Source: Oasisia sp. SBJ-2009 (Eukaryota; Annelida; Polychaeta; Sabellida; Siboglinidae). Taken from it: a DNA stretch of 64,000 nucleotides. Below, one piece after another: positions 1 to 14,399 of the stretch. The stretch lies in assembly GCA_964017155.1 (NCBI GenBank), contig OZ024857.1, positions 37,298,641-37,362,640 of the forward strand, given 5' to 3'. The notes beneath the pieces were generated by a model, which saw only the letters and a list, made by a program, of their open reading frames with translations, was not told where the DNA came from and did no database searches. A program made the position numbers and the translations under genes. Every line of letters starts with the position of its first letter. Positions within the stretch are counted from its first letter, which is position 1.

Positions 1-236
1 GGCCTCTTTAGACCACCAATACTGCAAAATGTTTATAAATGTTCTTTTAACTTCGATGATCTAAAAAATTCACTTCATCATTCTCTCATTTATTAGCTGT
101 TTTGCACATATGTCTCAGCGTTTCTGTCATTTGGTGAGGTGACAACAGAGCAGGGTGGCAGAATCTGGCTGAACTGGCACTCAAGTAATCAGTTGTAATT
201 GAAGACGAATGCAGCCATTGTTGTTGTATGTTTCAG

Positions 237-303
237 TGACGGCGGCTCAGACAGTTCCGTGTCTGACGGCCTTCCTGTCCACCTCCAGTACATGGCAGAC
301 AAG
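237..303 (+). CDS. First in-window exon of gene 1 (partial gene)
   Basis: Acceptor TTTCAG ends at 236 and donor GTGGGA starts at 304. The exon opens with the last base of a codon, then reads DGGSDSSVSDGLPVHLQYMA and onward. Because it begins in mid-codon after an acceptor, it is an internal exon and earlier exons lie outside the window. The acidic/serine composition is typical of a disordered segment. Confidence 0.75.
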
Positions 304-3300
304 GTGGGATCCCTTGATAGTTGTTGTATAAACTCTGGGTAATATAAAAAAATTGGTATTAAATGTCATAAAAGATATTTATTTAAATATGTAATATATT
401 TTAGTATTATCGGGTGTTTCTGTATGGTCAATGCAGTTGCATTTGTAGCTGTATTTTTGCTATGACATGTAGTGTCTTCTCTCATCAAGCCACCCTGGTG
501 TAAGAAACATCCACCTAAAAGGAACTATATGGAAATCTGTGTTTAGGTCTGTACTGTGTTATGTGCCTACTGATTTGACTAAGACCCAGTTAGTTAACAA
601 AAGGGACATTGCTCAGTATTAAATTATTATATGTTTAGAGTGCATTGCTCCTCAATTATTTTTGTGTTATGTTAAAATCATCATGAAACAGGACATCATA
701 ATACAGTTATGTTATCCAACTGATCTACATGTTATTATATGCTTATCTTGAGAAGTCCAGACTATCTTAGTCAGTACTTGCTAGCATCTGTTGATTGCTT
801 TTAATTGTGCAGAACTTTCCTCAGAAAAAGAAGCGGCTTCGTTCAAAGAAAGACCGAGACAAGAGCAAGACTCAACTGACCAAGGACACGCCAAAGAAGA
901 CACACGTCATACCTGTGTCAACTGTGAGTGTTATGTGACTGCAGTTATCTACGAAAACATTAGATAGCAGATTGTTAGAGGTCATTGTATTTATTCATAT
1001 TGTGTAACTCTGGCTTGGACTGGCAGCTGTACTTGCACTTTACATTGTACCGTATTGCTCAAGTGTACATGTATGAGTGGTTCACACCAGTAGCATTAGG
1101 TGGCAAGGCGCAAGCTTTCTCCAGCAAACCTGCATTGTTGTCTTTGGCCAGAATACTCCGTCTATGTTCATTGGGTACTACATCATTTTGTAAATATAAA
1201 CTCCAATAATCCATGTTTTGCACTGAATCGATCACACCCATTTTCCAATCTAAAAAACGCATTTACAAGTTAGAATGTAAATATTATTTGAGGCACTGTA
1301 CATGCCAGTGTAGTGTAAGGAAAGGTAAAGAACACAAAGCACTATTCTTTTCAGGGGAAAACCAAATGTATTCTTGACTCATCCACCCACTCTAATTATA
1401 TTTTTGGATTGCTTGATTTTTTACAGAGCCCCTGAGTTAAGATATTTATATTTTAGGTGACAACTGACAGGCAGCCCGAAGTTGTTCGGGCAAAGGTAAA
1501 GGGTTTACTTGGGTTTGTGTACTTCACTCATATCTCACCACGTGTGGCGCGACGCACATCAATGTATCATACGAAACACGTCCACAAACTACTGATACAA
1601 CTAAAGGCACTGGCTTCATCGCATTTCCCCATTTCAGTGCGTTCAATCTGGCACATGTCCTCAACATCTGTGTCTGTTTGTATTGTGCACTGGAGTGATA
1701 CCGTTGGACACCAATCAATGTCTTCAACATGCTTTAATCCATGCACAGACATGCAGCTGGACGCAGCATTCTGAAGATCTTAGATAATGTTGACATATTT
1801 ATTTTCGTTGACTTGCCTGTCTGTCTGTGTGTCCCAGCCCATCCGCTACTCCAGTGCCAAACGACCTCGGTCAAAGGAGGAACGAACGGCTTTCGTCGTT
1901 GGGGTTCCAGTGTACACCCTCGAGAGAATGGACACCAGAATAAAAAAGGTACAATTATAAATCTTCTTGTTCAGTAATTTATTGTTTTTACGTGTAGTTT
2001 GGCTGCAGATATCTATGTAATCATAAGATTTGCATGTTTATAATTTATTATTTTCATCTTGTTTGTTGTTAAGGATGTGCCATCTTCAGTTTTAATATTT
2101 TGTCTTTATAATTGACGTATCCATTACGTTGCTGGTTGCCTATATCACAGTCTACAGTAAATGTATCACCTCCAGCTGTGAGTAGTTCTCGCTAGACCAA
2201 TGTTGCCTTAATTTATTTCTAAAGAAAAACGGCTACAATTTCAGTAAAATATATAATGGAATATCTGAACACTCAACGTTACTAGGCAACAGGTCACGTG
2301 ATGGATAGCTCAATTGATGTTATACATGCTGTATAAAAAATATCTTGGTAGCAAAATAGGCTCTAAAGTTTTGCACCACAGATTAAAAACTAATATTTTC
2401 AGGGATGTCCTGAAACCACACACATTTCACTCACAGTATATATCATTTATTTATATAAACATATTTTTTTAAATAAACTAATTTTGACACAGATATCCAC
2501 CAAAAAGTCTAAGGTGCCCAAAGACACAGATTTAGAACCACAGGTGAGTAGCCACTGTCCACCAGACGGTCAGTCTTGTTGAACTGACCAGTGGTGGACG
2601 TGAAGAACTTATGTATTATAAACAAACCACCCTCAGTTGGTCAATAGGATTTTATTTATATGTAAAAAAAAATATTTAACTTTTGATCATTTTTATGGCT
2701 TGATTAAAATTAAATAATAAATGCACTTGTCGGCACAATAAAGTTAACAACTTTGTATATTTAATGTTCACAATCAATTCTTGTTCAGAGTGATGATAGA
2801 GAATTTATTTGTCAACGTTCTTCTTTTGCACTGGAATACATGACATAAGACAATATGCAGAACTAGAACCTCACCAAGTGAGAGGACAAGTTGCAAGAAG
2901 AACATTTCTGCAGTGGGACATGTGTCTTCTGATTATGTGTTGTGTCCTCTGTGAATAGATACTGTATATGTGAAGAGTTCTGTGCAGTCTCATAGTGTTC
3001 TGTCAAGTGAATTCTCTTCTCTGTGAAGTAATGTAACTAGCTTTCTATTCTCTCAACCGACCATGTTCTCTGTGAACATAACCATGTTCTCTGTGAACAT
3101 AGCCATGTTCTCTGTGAACATAACCATGTTCTCTGTGAACATAGCCATGTTCTCTGTGAACATAACCGTGTTCTCTGTGAATCAACCATGTTCTCTGTGA
3201 ATTAAGCAGGTTTCTATTAATTAATTCTCTGTCAACTTACCTTGCTGTCTGTGAACCAACCGTGACACTTCTCTGTAAAGTGACCATGTTCTCGGTAGAA

Positions 3301-3797
3301 TGACAATGTTGCATTTGATGTGACCATGTTCTCTGTGAGGTGGAAATGGTTTCTGAAGTGACCGTGTCCCTTGTGAAGTGACTGTGTTCTCTGTGAAGTG
3401 GAAGTGTTTGCTGAAGTGACAGTGTTTGTGTTAAGTGACCGTGTCCCTTGTGAAGTGACTGTGTTCTCTGTGAAGTGGAAGTGTTTGCTGAAGTGACAGT
3501 GTTTAGTGTTAAGTGATCGTGTTCTCTGTGAGGTGAATGTGTTCTGTCTGGTCTGACTGTGGCCTGTGTTCTGTAGCAGATGGATCCGTCCTACCTTGCT
3601 GGGCTCACAGATGCTTACTTACAGAATGGTAAACTGCCACCTGATGTTGACAAAGGTACGAGACATGATCACATACTCACCATATTATTTTAAAACTGTG
3701 TGTACGTGCGTGCGTGCGTGCATGCGTGCATGTGTTCGTGCATGCGTGCATGATAAAATACCATATTATTTTTGATGTTATGCTATGTGTGAGTATT

Positions 3798-3874
<77 letters not shown>

Positions 3875-6800
3875 ATGCATAAATTCATGTATATGTGTTT
3901 CTTTAAATAGATATCGGCGACATTCTCGAAATCAACATGACTTCAGGATTACGACACTTAAGTTTCCTATGGTTGGTTTATGTGATTGTAATTGTAATAC
4001 ATAACACCAACGTCATGGATGTTGTTTTCACCAATGTATTCAAGAAATTTTAAATGGTTCCAGCTTACACGTGTGTCATGAAATCAAGAACTAATGAAAT
4101 ACTTGCATGTCTGAAACATAATACAAATTAGTAAGTTGTATATTTTTTGTTCAAGTAGCTCCTTTTTAATAATCTGCAGATGTACATGTTCTGGCTCTTG
4201 TGACATTGTCTCAATATTTCAGATATTCCTCATTTCCGCTACACGGGTGGTCCCCTGGGTACTTGCCCCATACACGACTCAACCTACGCCTCCCCGAACG
4301 GCAACAGCCACCTACAGCAACACAGATACCCAGGTGAGTGAGTACAGTCGGAGGTGGTTAAGTGGGATTTAACAAAATTAAGGCATGTTGCAATGGTCGC
4401 ATAAAAGTGTATAAAAAACAGTGAAACATGTTTTTCACAATTTTTTTATTTAAACAATCTTTGAAATATAATACAAAGGAAATTCTTTAATAGCAAATAT
4501 ATAGGCCACAGTGAAAACTTACAAACTTAGGTCTTTGTTTGTACTATTTGTAGAGTTAATGATCTTTGTCTATAATATGATATTTCCCAAATCTATAGTA
4601 TGAGCCTGTCTTGAGTAATTCATATTTGTAGATTTAATTATTATTAATCAAGGCATGATATCGATCATAATTATTAATCTATATCAGCAAAAATTCAAAT
4701 TTTCTGATCCAACTATTGTTTTTAAACCAACTAACATAATCATGTCGTGGAAGTAAAATGCAGTGTATTGTTACCATATGTGTAATAACAAACCCGTTAA
4801 TAAACCTATTAAAAAAGGTAACAGTGAAGCTTTGGAAATGCAGTTGCTAAATCTACTTTGGATGTTGTTAATATACCGCTTCATAACTTCATTTACAGTT
4901 ACCACAACAGAAACCTGCAGAGAAATTGTAATCTGACTCAAACAGATCGTTTTATGTGTCTTATTTTCTACATGAAAATGGAAGTAGTATACAGGTCATA
5001 TGACATTAATTTAGTATGTCTTGTCTGCAGTACAGTTTTTTCAAAGTTTGTATTTGACTGGTTGGAGTAGTTTGCTGTTTGCTTCTTTATACAGCATGAC
5101 CACTTGCTTTTGCATGGTATGTGTATTATGCAAAATATATAAAAGAAATGTAATGAAATTTGTGTGGTAGTAAAAGTAATTGAAAGTCAAGAGATCAAAC
5201 TGACTGTGTATGGAGAGGAACGAACAAATAATTTATTGTATTTTTTCAAGATGCATATTTACATGTTTTACAAAGAGACCCAATTCTCTGTGGTCTAGCT
5301 GTGAAATGTACTGGAGAAATGTCAGTGGTTTTAAGAGTAAAAAGTATACATGTACTGTGTTGATATCTGAGTATGTGAAATGAAAAGCCACTGTTGCTAT
5401 CATTCAAGATTCAGATCAGTTGTCTGAACTCTCACAACCTGTGGTGCGTACCCCTACACCGCGTAAGCTTCACAATACACCCTCCCTGAGCCGACCTCCC
5501 TCTGCGTCCTTGAGCCGACCTCCGTCTGCCCCGAGCCGAGCTCCCTCTGCCACTCCGAGCCAGGGTGACAGACCTGTGACAAACAAACATCCCACACCAC
5601 CACTACGCCGTGCTAGTTCAATGGACAGACGTCCCACCGTGGACAGTGATGGGTCAACCACCAGCACCTTCCGCTTGAAGAACCTCCTTAACAGACGTCT
5701 CTCCGACGTCCTTGTTGACGCCCACAACGGCCACACAACCCACATTTCCCACGGCGACACTTCCCGCGAAACTCTCTCCCAAAGAGTGGCAGCAACGAGG
5801 GAATTGATTGACATAAAGCAGAAAGTTATAAGTACATCCGCCGCGTCCAAAACACATCCTGAAGACACACCTGAGGAGGTTTATCACCAGGCTGACAGGG
5901 ACACGGTGACGAATGCTGACAGGGACATGATGACGAATGACAAGTGTCAAGCGGTAGCGACAAAAGGAAGAAATGTTCGAAGAGGTACCAGTCAGCAACT
6001 TGTCACTTGGCGTGCAGCTGTAGTTGTTACATTGTTCGTCACGATACAGCTGTTAATGACAACAACATTGTCACTGTTGTTGTTCACAGTCTGTGAATGC
6101 ACCACGATAGGATCAACAATGGTTGGTCGCACAAGCATCAACAAATGGGTCAGATACGTCTTAATTTCTACTGGAATCTGTTTGTGTGCTTAGACACATT
6201 TCGTCCTATACACAATATTTGTGAAGAACTTGAATGTCTTCAAATTCTTCTGAATGTGGTGATGTTGAGTGTTTTTAAATACTTGTGAGGGTATTAAGTG
6301 ATTTTTTTATTTTGAATATAAAAATTACTTTAACTTCCACTGAATATATATCCACATTCATGGTTATAAACATCCATAAATGTATTTGTTACTAAAATAC
6401 CCCATATGTTCTAATGTATTTGACCATTTATCTGATGCTGATAGGTATCCTAACTGTGCTAATAGTGTTGATATTCGTAATAATTTGCTTTACATCTGCA
6501 TTTTTGGTTTCCCAAAATTTCAATATCTTTAGAAATATTAAATTTATGCAGTGTTCCACGGTTCTTACAAAATGATGGTGGTTAAAATCTGTTTCTGCTT
6601 CAAATCTCTGAAGATTTGTCTTCAGACATCTCTAAGCCGCCAATTTCAATAATGCTTGGGATTGTTCTAAGAATTATTGACTTTCAAACCTTTCATATGC
6701 AGATGTATATGTCATCATCAGTGATGTTGATGTAAACATGTATTTGTACCAACATGGCTGATGGTAATAAACATGCAATGTTCTACTACATTTTATTAAT

Positions 6801-9800
6801 ATATGTTCTACTAATTATGTTTTATGAATATAATATGCAAGAACAATGAGTTTTAAATCACACTGGATTAACTAATTGTTTGCCTAATTATAGGTAATAA
6901 TACTAATGGTACCATACGAATTCATCCATATCAATTTTTCCGTAACAAGGTTTCATTTTAAAACTTGTTTCACCAAGCACAAATAGGGGTTAAAGTTTGT
7001 GTTCTTGATGTGGAACATGCAAGTGGTTTTCATTTCTGGTCCATTTTAAGCAATACTTAGTGACACCAGACACAACTGGTCCCCACCTAGTGTATTAAAA
7101 ATCAGAATTACTCTAATATGTAAACAATTTGAAAATAATAGTTCCTGCCGTCTAGATGAATATAAAACTTTCACTGGAGGTTTATGCTGTGGCGCTTACA
7201 CCCGTATGCAAAAGAATACACAGCTCGTTCGTATCATTGGAGACCAGGTCATGAATGAAAATTGTAAAATAGCATCAAATCAAAATGGTATGGCAGCAGA
7301 TGCATGTCCTATTGTCTGCAGAAGGTTGGATATATGTAGTAGTCATTTTAAATAACACATTTGTTGCTATATGAAACAAGTTTTAAAATAAATCTGAGAA
7401 TTATAAAATTGGATCTTTTGTGTTATATACAGTCATGTTATCTAATATAAACTACATCTATTCTAACATCATGATCCCAAATATGTTTTAATGATTCTTA
7501 ATACATATTTATGAGTATCAACATTGCTGTTTAGTATACATTTGTGAACAGCTATCAAAATGTTCTGTGCTGCTTCTTGTGCACAAAATATATTTGGTTG
7601 AGGTAACAGTAAATTCTGTTTACACAGGTAAATTGTATCAAAATGTTGTTCATTGAAACATTTTTGGGAAGTGAGTCAGTATTGTGGGAGAGATGTTACA
7701 ATGAAAAGATCAGATTTTTTAACTTTAACATTGTCATAATGACTATATGTATTCGGACACTTAAATTATCGTCTGTCTTAAAACGCTAACAAGTGGTGAG
7801 GTGTCTAAAAAGGCACACAAAATGTTGTGAGGTGTCTGCAAATATACAAAGTGCAAAAACATACAGTCAGTATGGTAATGTTGGTGTGTGATAACATCAA
7901 AATAATGACACCAATCTGAGGAAATGTACATACATTTATACAAGAAAACCTGCACCATTATAGATGGGGATGGGCAGTCAGACTTGTGACTTGAAATATG
8001 TGTTCATTGTTTCAGTGAAATGTTCAATGTTTATTATGCCATGTTCCTTAATGGAGTAGCATTGTTTGTAATCATTGCTGGCTTCAAATGCGTATGTTTT
8101 AATGCTTTGTATTAACATTCACATGCATAAAATAACATAATGTTATATTAATTGGTATATTTATATTTGTAAAAAGTCAAATTAATATTCCTGTAATATT
8201 TATTAGAAACAATTATTTAGTGAATGGTACCAGATATTCATTTTGTTATTTTTTTTAGAATAAAACATTACATACCTAAATCCAAAATAACTTATTACGG
8301 ATGACATTTCTTTTACATTAAATACAATATAATTTTTTTTAAACCAACTCCACCTTAAAATAATAATGTTTGTATTATCGATCTTCTGAAGTCACTTTGT
8401 GTTGAAATGATCAAGGATATATTTCACTGTTTTCTGCTGAACTGTGGTATATATTCTTTTGGCGTATTCTTTTAGCATGTAGTTGCGAACGGGAAGGCTG
8501 CAGTGTGTGCGACCTATGTGCGTATATATTAACCTTGACCTCTGATCTTGGGGTCGGTCACATGCACAGGCCACTTGCACAGATGTGACACTGTTCACCC
8601 ACTGATTGTGTGCTGATGTCACAAAGCACTGATTTCACATGCACATGTTAATGTCCCAGTCCAGTCAGCAGTGTACAGTTCATTCCAAGGGATTAATTCT
8701 TTTCCCAGTGTTCATTAATAATAACAACACAACTTGGTATCATTCTAAGTACTGATAGATTACCATGTTTCTGTACCATGTCTGCCTTTGGTGACGAAAT
8801 TATGCGAACTTCACAGGGTTTATGTTATCGCCTTTGAGGAGATTTTTAACTTGGAGCCTTATGTTTCCTAATCAATAAGTAAATGGGTGTTCTTAACGTC
8901 CAGTATACATGTACCAGTACTTGGGTGTATAATTATATACAATTATATACAATGTATAATTATATATAATTATAAATTATATAGTTGATTAAGTGGTACA
9001 TATATATGTGAAAATATGACAATCATGTGATATTAAGATGGTAGCAGGCTAATAGAAATGGGAATTCTAAGTGACATTACAATGTAGCATCTGTATGAGA
9101 TATAACAGAAGTATGACAGTCATGTGACAGCAGTCACGTGACAGCAGTCACGTGACAGCAATCATGTCAACATGTTGTCCACTAATATTATGTAATGAAA
9201 AGATAGTCGCTGACATACCACACCTCTTTTGGGTGGTAGGTTGGCATGTAGATAAAACTCTGTAATATATATAACTCTGTAATATCCTTGATTGACAGTC
9301 TGTGTAGTCTGGTGTAGGTACTATGTCTAGATGGTAGTGACTAGTAATCTTCATATGTGTTTCTAACCCGTTCAACTTTGTAGTACATTTCTTATTTCAT
9401 GGAACTTTCATTATTAACATATGTATATAGTATTCACTATCCTCACTTTAGTGATGATTGTATGTGACCTGTGACTTGATTAGTTGACAGTTAAGTCTAG
9501 AGCAAGAGTGTTGTTTGGCGACAGGTCTATGAGAAAAGACTGAATGAAATTAAAAGTATTTTTGGATGATATACAGGTAATTGTTAGATGATTGGATGAA
9601 GAATATTGTTTGTTGATTGAATGAAGATAATTGTTAGGTGACTGAACAACAAATAATGTTAGATGACTGGATGAGATGAAGAGTATTGTTATATAGGTGC
9701 ATGACAAGTATTGTTAGATGACTGGATGAAGAGTACTGCTAGATGATTGCGTGATGAATATTGTCAGATGATTAAATGAAGAATATTGTTAGATGACTGA

Positions 9801-11488
9801 ATGAAGAAAATCATCGATGAGTGAATGAGGAGTATAGTTGCCTGGCATGACACAGTTGTTGCTGTCTGTAGACACCCTGGAGAACACGTCACCCTACCAG
9901 CGGGGGTACAGGAAGTCCTCCAGCGGTGACACAAGCAATGGCTTCATATCCTCCCCTGTCTTCAGACAGGTAACACTTAAGCCCTTCTACACTGTGATAT
10001 CTACAAAGTCAGTGTTATGGCAACAGACAGGCTAAACACAATTGAATTGGCAGATTTTTTTTATTTTTTAATGTAAGAAGAGATGTTGTTTTGTGGACGT
10101 GATATGAACAGATAAGAATTAATTTTAATAGTTCAGTGTAGAAAACATGGTCCATTGTTAGGTTTGATTACCATGAATGTAGCATTTATCAGTCGTATAT
10201 AATATTTATGATCTAATATAATATTTATGACCATTTTCCAAAACAATTGTCATCCACTCGGCCCTGATTTTATCATTGATGAATATTTTATCACGTCACG
10301 CAGTCACATTTCATTAATCAGACTTTCAAATACCATATTCTTCAACAGGGATATCACAACATGTCTGCCTTCAAATGTAGAAGTTATACATTTAATTTTC
10401 TTTAATGCGAACGTACTAATGGTCTTACACATGTTGCAGGACATGGATTATGTACACAAGCCACTGAAGCAACACCCACGACCTTTTGAGGAGTCACAGT
10501 TACAAGAAAGACTTATGGAATGCGTCAATCGAGGTGTGATGATCATGCACTGTTGAATAACAGCTTAGTAATACTGTATTACATCACTCAGATGCAAAAC
10601 AAAGTTGCCATCCATAATTGTGAATAAACCAAAAGTACACTGTATTTGGAAGACACAGTACGTACGTGATAGTGCTGATGATTGGCTTACAAAAATATTG
10701 TGGTATATTGAGAGCATGTCCATGTACATGTGATTAGTTTGCTTTGCATGACAGTCAGGGCGTTATGCAGGATTCAATTATTGCCAGTCACACATGTTTT
10801 GGTGGATAAATGGATGTTAACTGTTAAGCCAGTTTACAAACTTCGAAATGTGTTTTATGACCTGAAATGGGCTACAAACACACATATGACACCATTTACA
10901 CTAACTTTCAAGGCATATATAACAATATCTATGGTTTTCGAAAGACCTTTTTTTGCTCCTTCATTATTTCACCCGTCCACCCATATTTCTGCCCGTCCAT
11001 ATTCGTCCAAATGACGAGTGGACGGGTCTCTACATAAAGCTATGATGACAGTCATGTTACATGGTGTCATTATGTGACGGTGCAGTTGGCAAGGGCTGGG
11101 ACGAGTCTATTGTCACATGAAAGTAATATATATTTGGCTGTTAATGAAGGTTTCTCAGCAGGCCGTGCCAGACAGAGCGTGCCAAGGACGGCATCAGCGT
11201 CCTCCTACGGCAGCCGACAACAGATGTCAAGCAGACAGTCCTCTGCACATCACAAGCCCAGTGTGACCCGGTCAGGCAGCGACGGCACGACGGAGATAGC
11301 AGCAGCTCTGGCGGGCAAACTGGAGGCCAAGAGAAGTCCTGTCACTAGAGGTGGGATATACCTGTGGATGTGTATCACATCAGAATGAGAATTGTACAGT
11401 TGTAGGCAGTCTGTTGATGTGCAACATGTATGTATGTTTGTGTTTGTGAGCGTTTTTGAATGTGTGTGTTTGTGATTGTGTTTGTGAA

Positions 11489-11523
<35 letters not shown>

Positions 11524-11554
11524 GCGTTTGTGAGTGTGTGTTTGTGTGAGTGTG

Positions 11555-11585
<31 letters not shown>

Positions 11586-14368
11586 ATGGTCATCTACAAG
11601 AAAGCTATTTTGTACTTCATGCCTTTATAATCATTTTGTTTCACAATGATACAAACAAATTATTACATACCACAAATAACATCTGCACTCAAATGAAGCA
11701 TAAAGAAATTAGAAATATCTCAACTTATCTGAAATGTTTCTTTCCCAAAGTAAAATAAGTGAAAAAGAAATTAATTATAGAGTTTATTTACTCAGATGCA
11801 AAGATGCCACATCTTGTGCTTAGATAGGTTTGTTTCAATGCTGTAGTTACAGAGTCACCCTCCAAGAACATGTCCTGGTCCCAGTCATTCACCTACGGCT
11901 CCAGACAGACCAGTCAGTCAGCCCCCAAGAAGTCCCTTCACGCCAAGGTGCCACAGTCAACCAGCGAGATGTTCCACGTTCCAGGTAACATCTTCTTGCT
12001 TATTTCACGACCTCAAGGTTTCATCAAATAAAACCAGGCTGGTACAGATGTGTACACAGTAATACACACCCAACCATTGTAGCAAGAGTTCTGCTTAATG
12101 GAAAAGAGTTCCAACGTACCAGCGTGTGCACCAAAGTTGTTCATGACCCTCAACAAGTTTGTTTAGGAGCATCAGGGGGCCTCAAGTTAAAGTTGGCATT
12201 TTAACAAAAGCACAGCCCTTGTTACAATAATTAATCATGCCTTGGGCCTAGAAACTCTACTATGGTTTTTGAGACACATTTAAACCATATCGTGTAATAG
12301 ATATTTTGCTTTTAAGCAGCAGAAATATTTCTACAGAAGATTAATTCTGTGATATTGTGAGAATTATTTCATTTTACTGAGTTTGTAACAAGTGCTTTTA
12401 TTCAAACTTGTGATTGAAGAGGAAATAATTATTATTTGATAAATACTGCAATTATATTAATAGTATTATGCTGCAGGCCATTATAATTATTTTTTTACAC
12501 AATTTGCTATAAATGTAATGTATAAAACGTCCATTCCAGTATGATATGATTGGTACTCAGTTGATATGACAGTGTAGTGCAGTCACACTAAACAATATTC
12601 TGATGTATCATATGTGATGGTTCTTGTACATCTCAACCCGACCTCATGCTGAACTAGACACTGGTTCTGTTACAGAAGCCACCCCCATCACGATGCAGGG
12701 CCCCACCCCCCGCAGCACCGCCCAGTCACCCCCTTCAGGCAGTTCCAGTGTGTCGTCGGGGGTCCACCCCCTGCCCCGCCCCTATCAGGACCCTGCTCCC
12801 GCCATGCCTACGTCACCCAGTGTAGAGCTCGACAACACCATGAAGAGTTTCAACGAGATCCGCCAGTCACTCATGGACCCCACCAAACGGAAGAAGCTCA
12901 GCCCAACCACTGGGTAGGTACTGACTAAAAAAAGTAAAGGCAAGTTCTTATATAGCGCAGTATCCAGTCCTCAGGACTGTTCAAAGCGCTTTATACTATA
13001 CTTTCCTGACAGACTTGTTCACTCAGACACCATCTCCGCTTCTCTGGGAAGCATCCAGCCATATGCTACAGTTAATGCGCGAAGGCTGCTCGTACACATA
13101 TTCACCTCATATAGCCAGGTACTCATTTATACAGCTGAGTGAACTGGAGCAATGTAGAGTGAAAAAAAATTGCCCAAGGTTTTAACACCGCAGCACAGGA
13201 TTCGAACCCCGGTTCTCGTAGTCGAGAGTCCAAAGCTCTATCCCGGAGCCATTGCACTCTACATAGGTACTAGGTACCACACACACACAAGAGTTCTGTC
13301 TCACATGCTGGTAGTATCACACAACCATTGTTTAGAATCACTGGTGGTCTGGGGTGCAATTTTTAAATTGTATCAGCTGTGTAAATTTTAGTAAGTGCTG
13401 GTCTGCACTGAATGACCATCACCACACAAGCAAATATAGAAATATGTGCATCCATAACTTACATTTAGCAAATGATTTGCCTCTCAAGAAACTGATTTGT
13501 TTTCTTCGTATATTTGGGTTGTCTCTCACAGCCTTCATCATATACAGAGAAAACAAAAAGTTTCTTGAGAGGTAAATAATTTACTAAATATCATGAACCA
13601 AGAAACCAGATAATTATATTCGAAGATACTTATATTTCATGTAACAAATGTGGACTATCAATTTTTCTGATTGAAAAAAAATCTACTTATTATATTATCC
13701 CTATATAATATATTGCATTTTAATCCAAATCTGTATTGTTCAACACAAATCGATTTCTAACGATCAACTCTCATTAACAGCATATAGCATCTTTTGTTAT
13801 ATACGGCTAAACATGAGTAGCCCAGCCAGACATTGTTGGTTAAGCCAGTTGTGTCATAACTGTCCATTTCTGTGTGCTGCAGGCAATTTGTGGACCATTT
13901 TGTGAAGAAAACTATGGCAGAAGTAGAGGACATCACCGCCGAGATTGACAAGAAATCGGAGGTGAGACGGTCAATATTTAATTTTCTGTTGCTTCATTTC
14001 GTGAATTAGCCATAATTGGTTTAATTGTATAAATCCATAAACAGGTTTTCTGTGCATACGAAAGATTTTCTATTGACTATTAATTCTCCTAATGTGAGTA
14101 CATTTTAACACAGCAAAACAAGAGAAACAGGTCATAGCTCTCAGCTTGTACATTGCTTCCTGATTTAATGACATTCAAAGTTAACTTTTTGAATCATTGG
14201 TTACTCAAAAGAGGCTTTCTGCATCTTCATGATACCTTTGTCAGCATTACACTGCACTGCTTGTTGTGACCAAGTGGGTCTCTCCACTGTGCTACCACCT
14301 AGGATCAGGATAGGATAAGGATGCGTTTTACTCTCCCACAACATTAAAACAAGTACAGATAATGTGTG

Positions 14369-14399
<31 letters not shown>

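Noticed and set aside
13195..13265. tRNA gene on the minus strand
   Set aside because: Box A and B are present but the acceptor and anticodon stems do not close; it is the head of a SINE.
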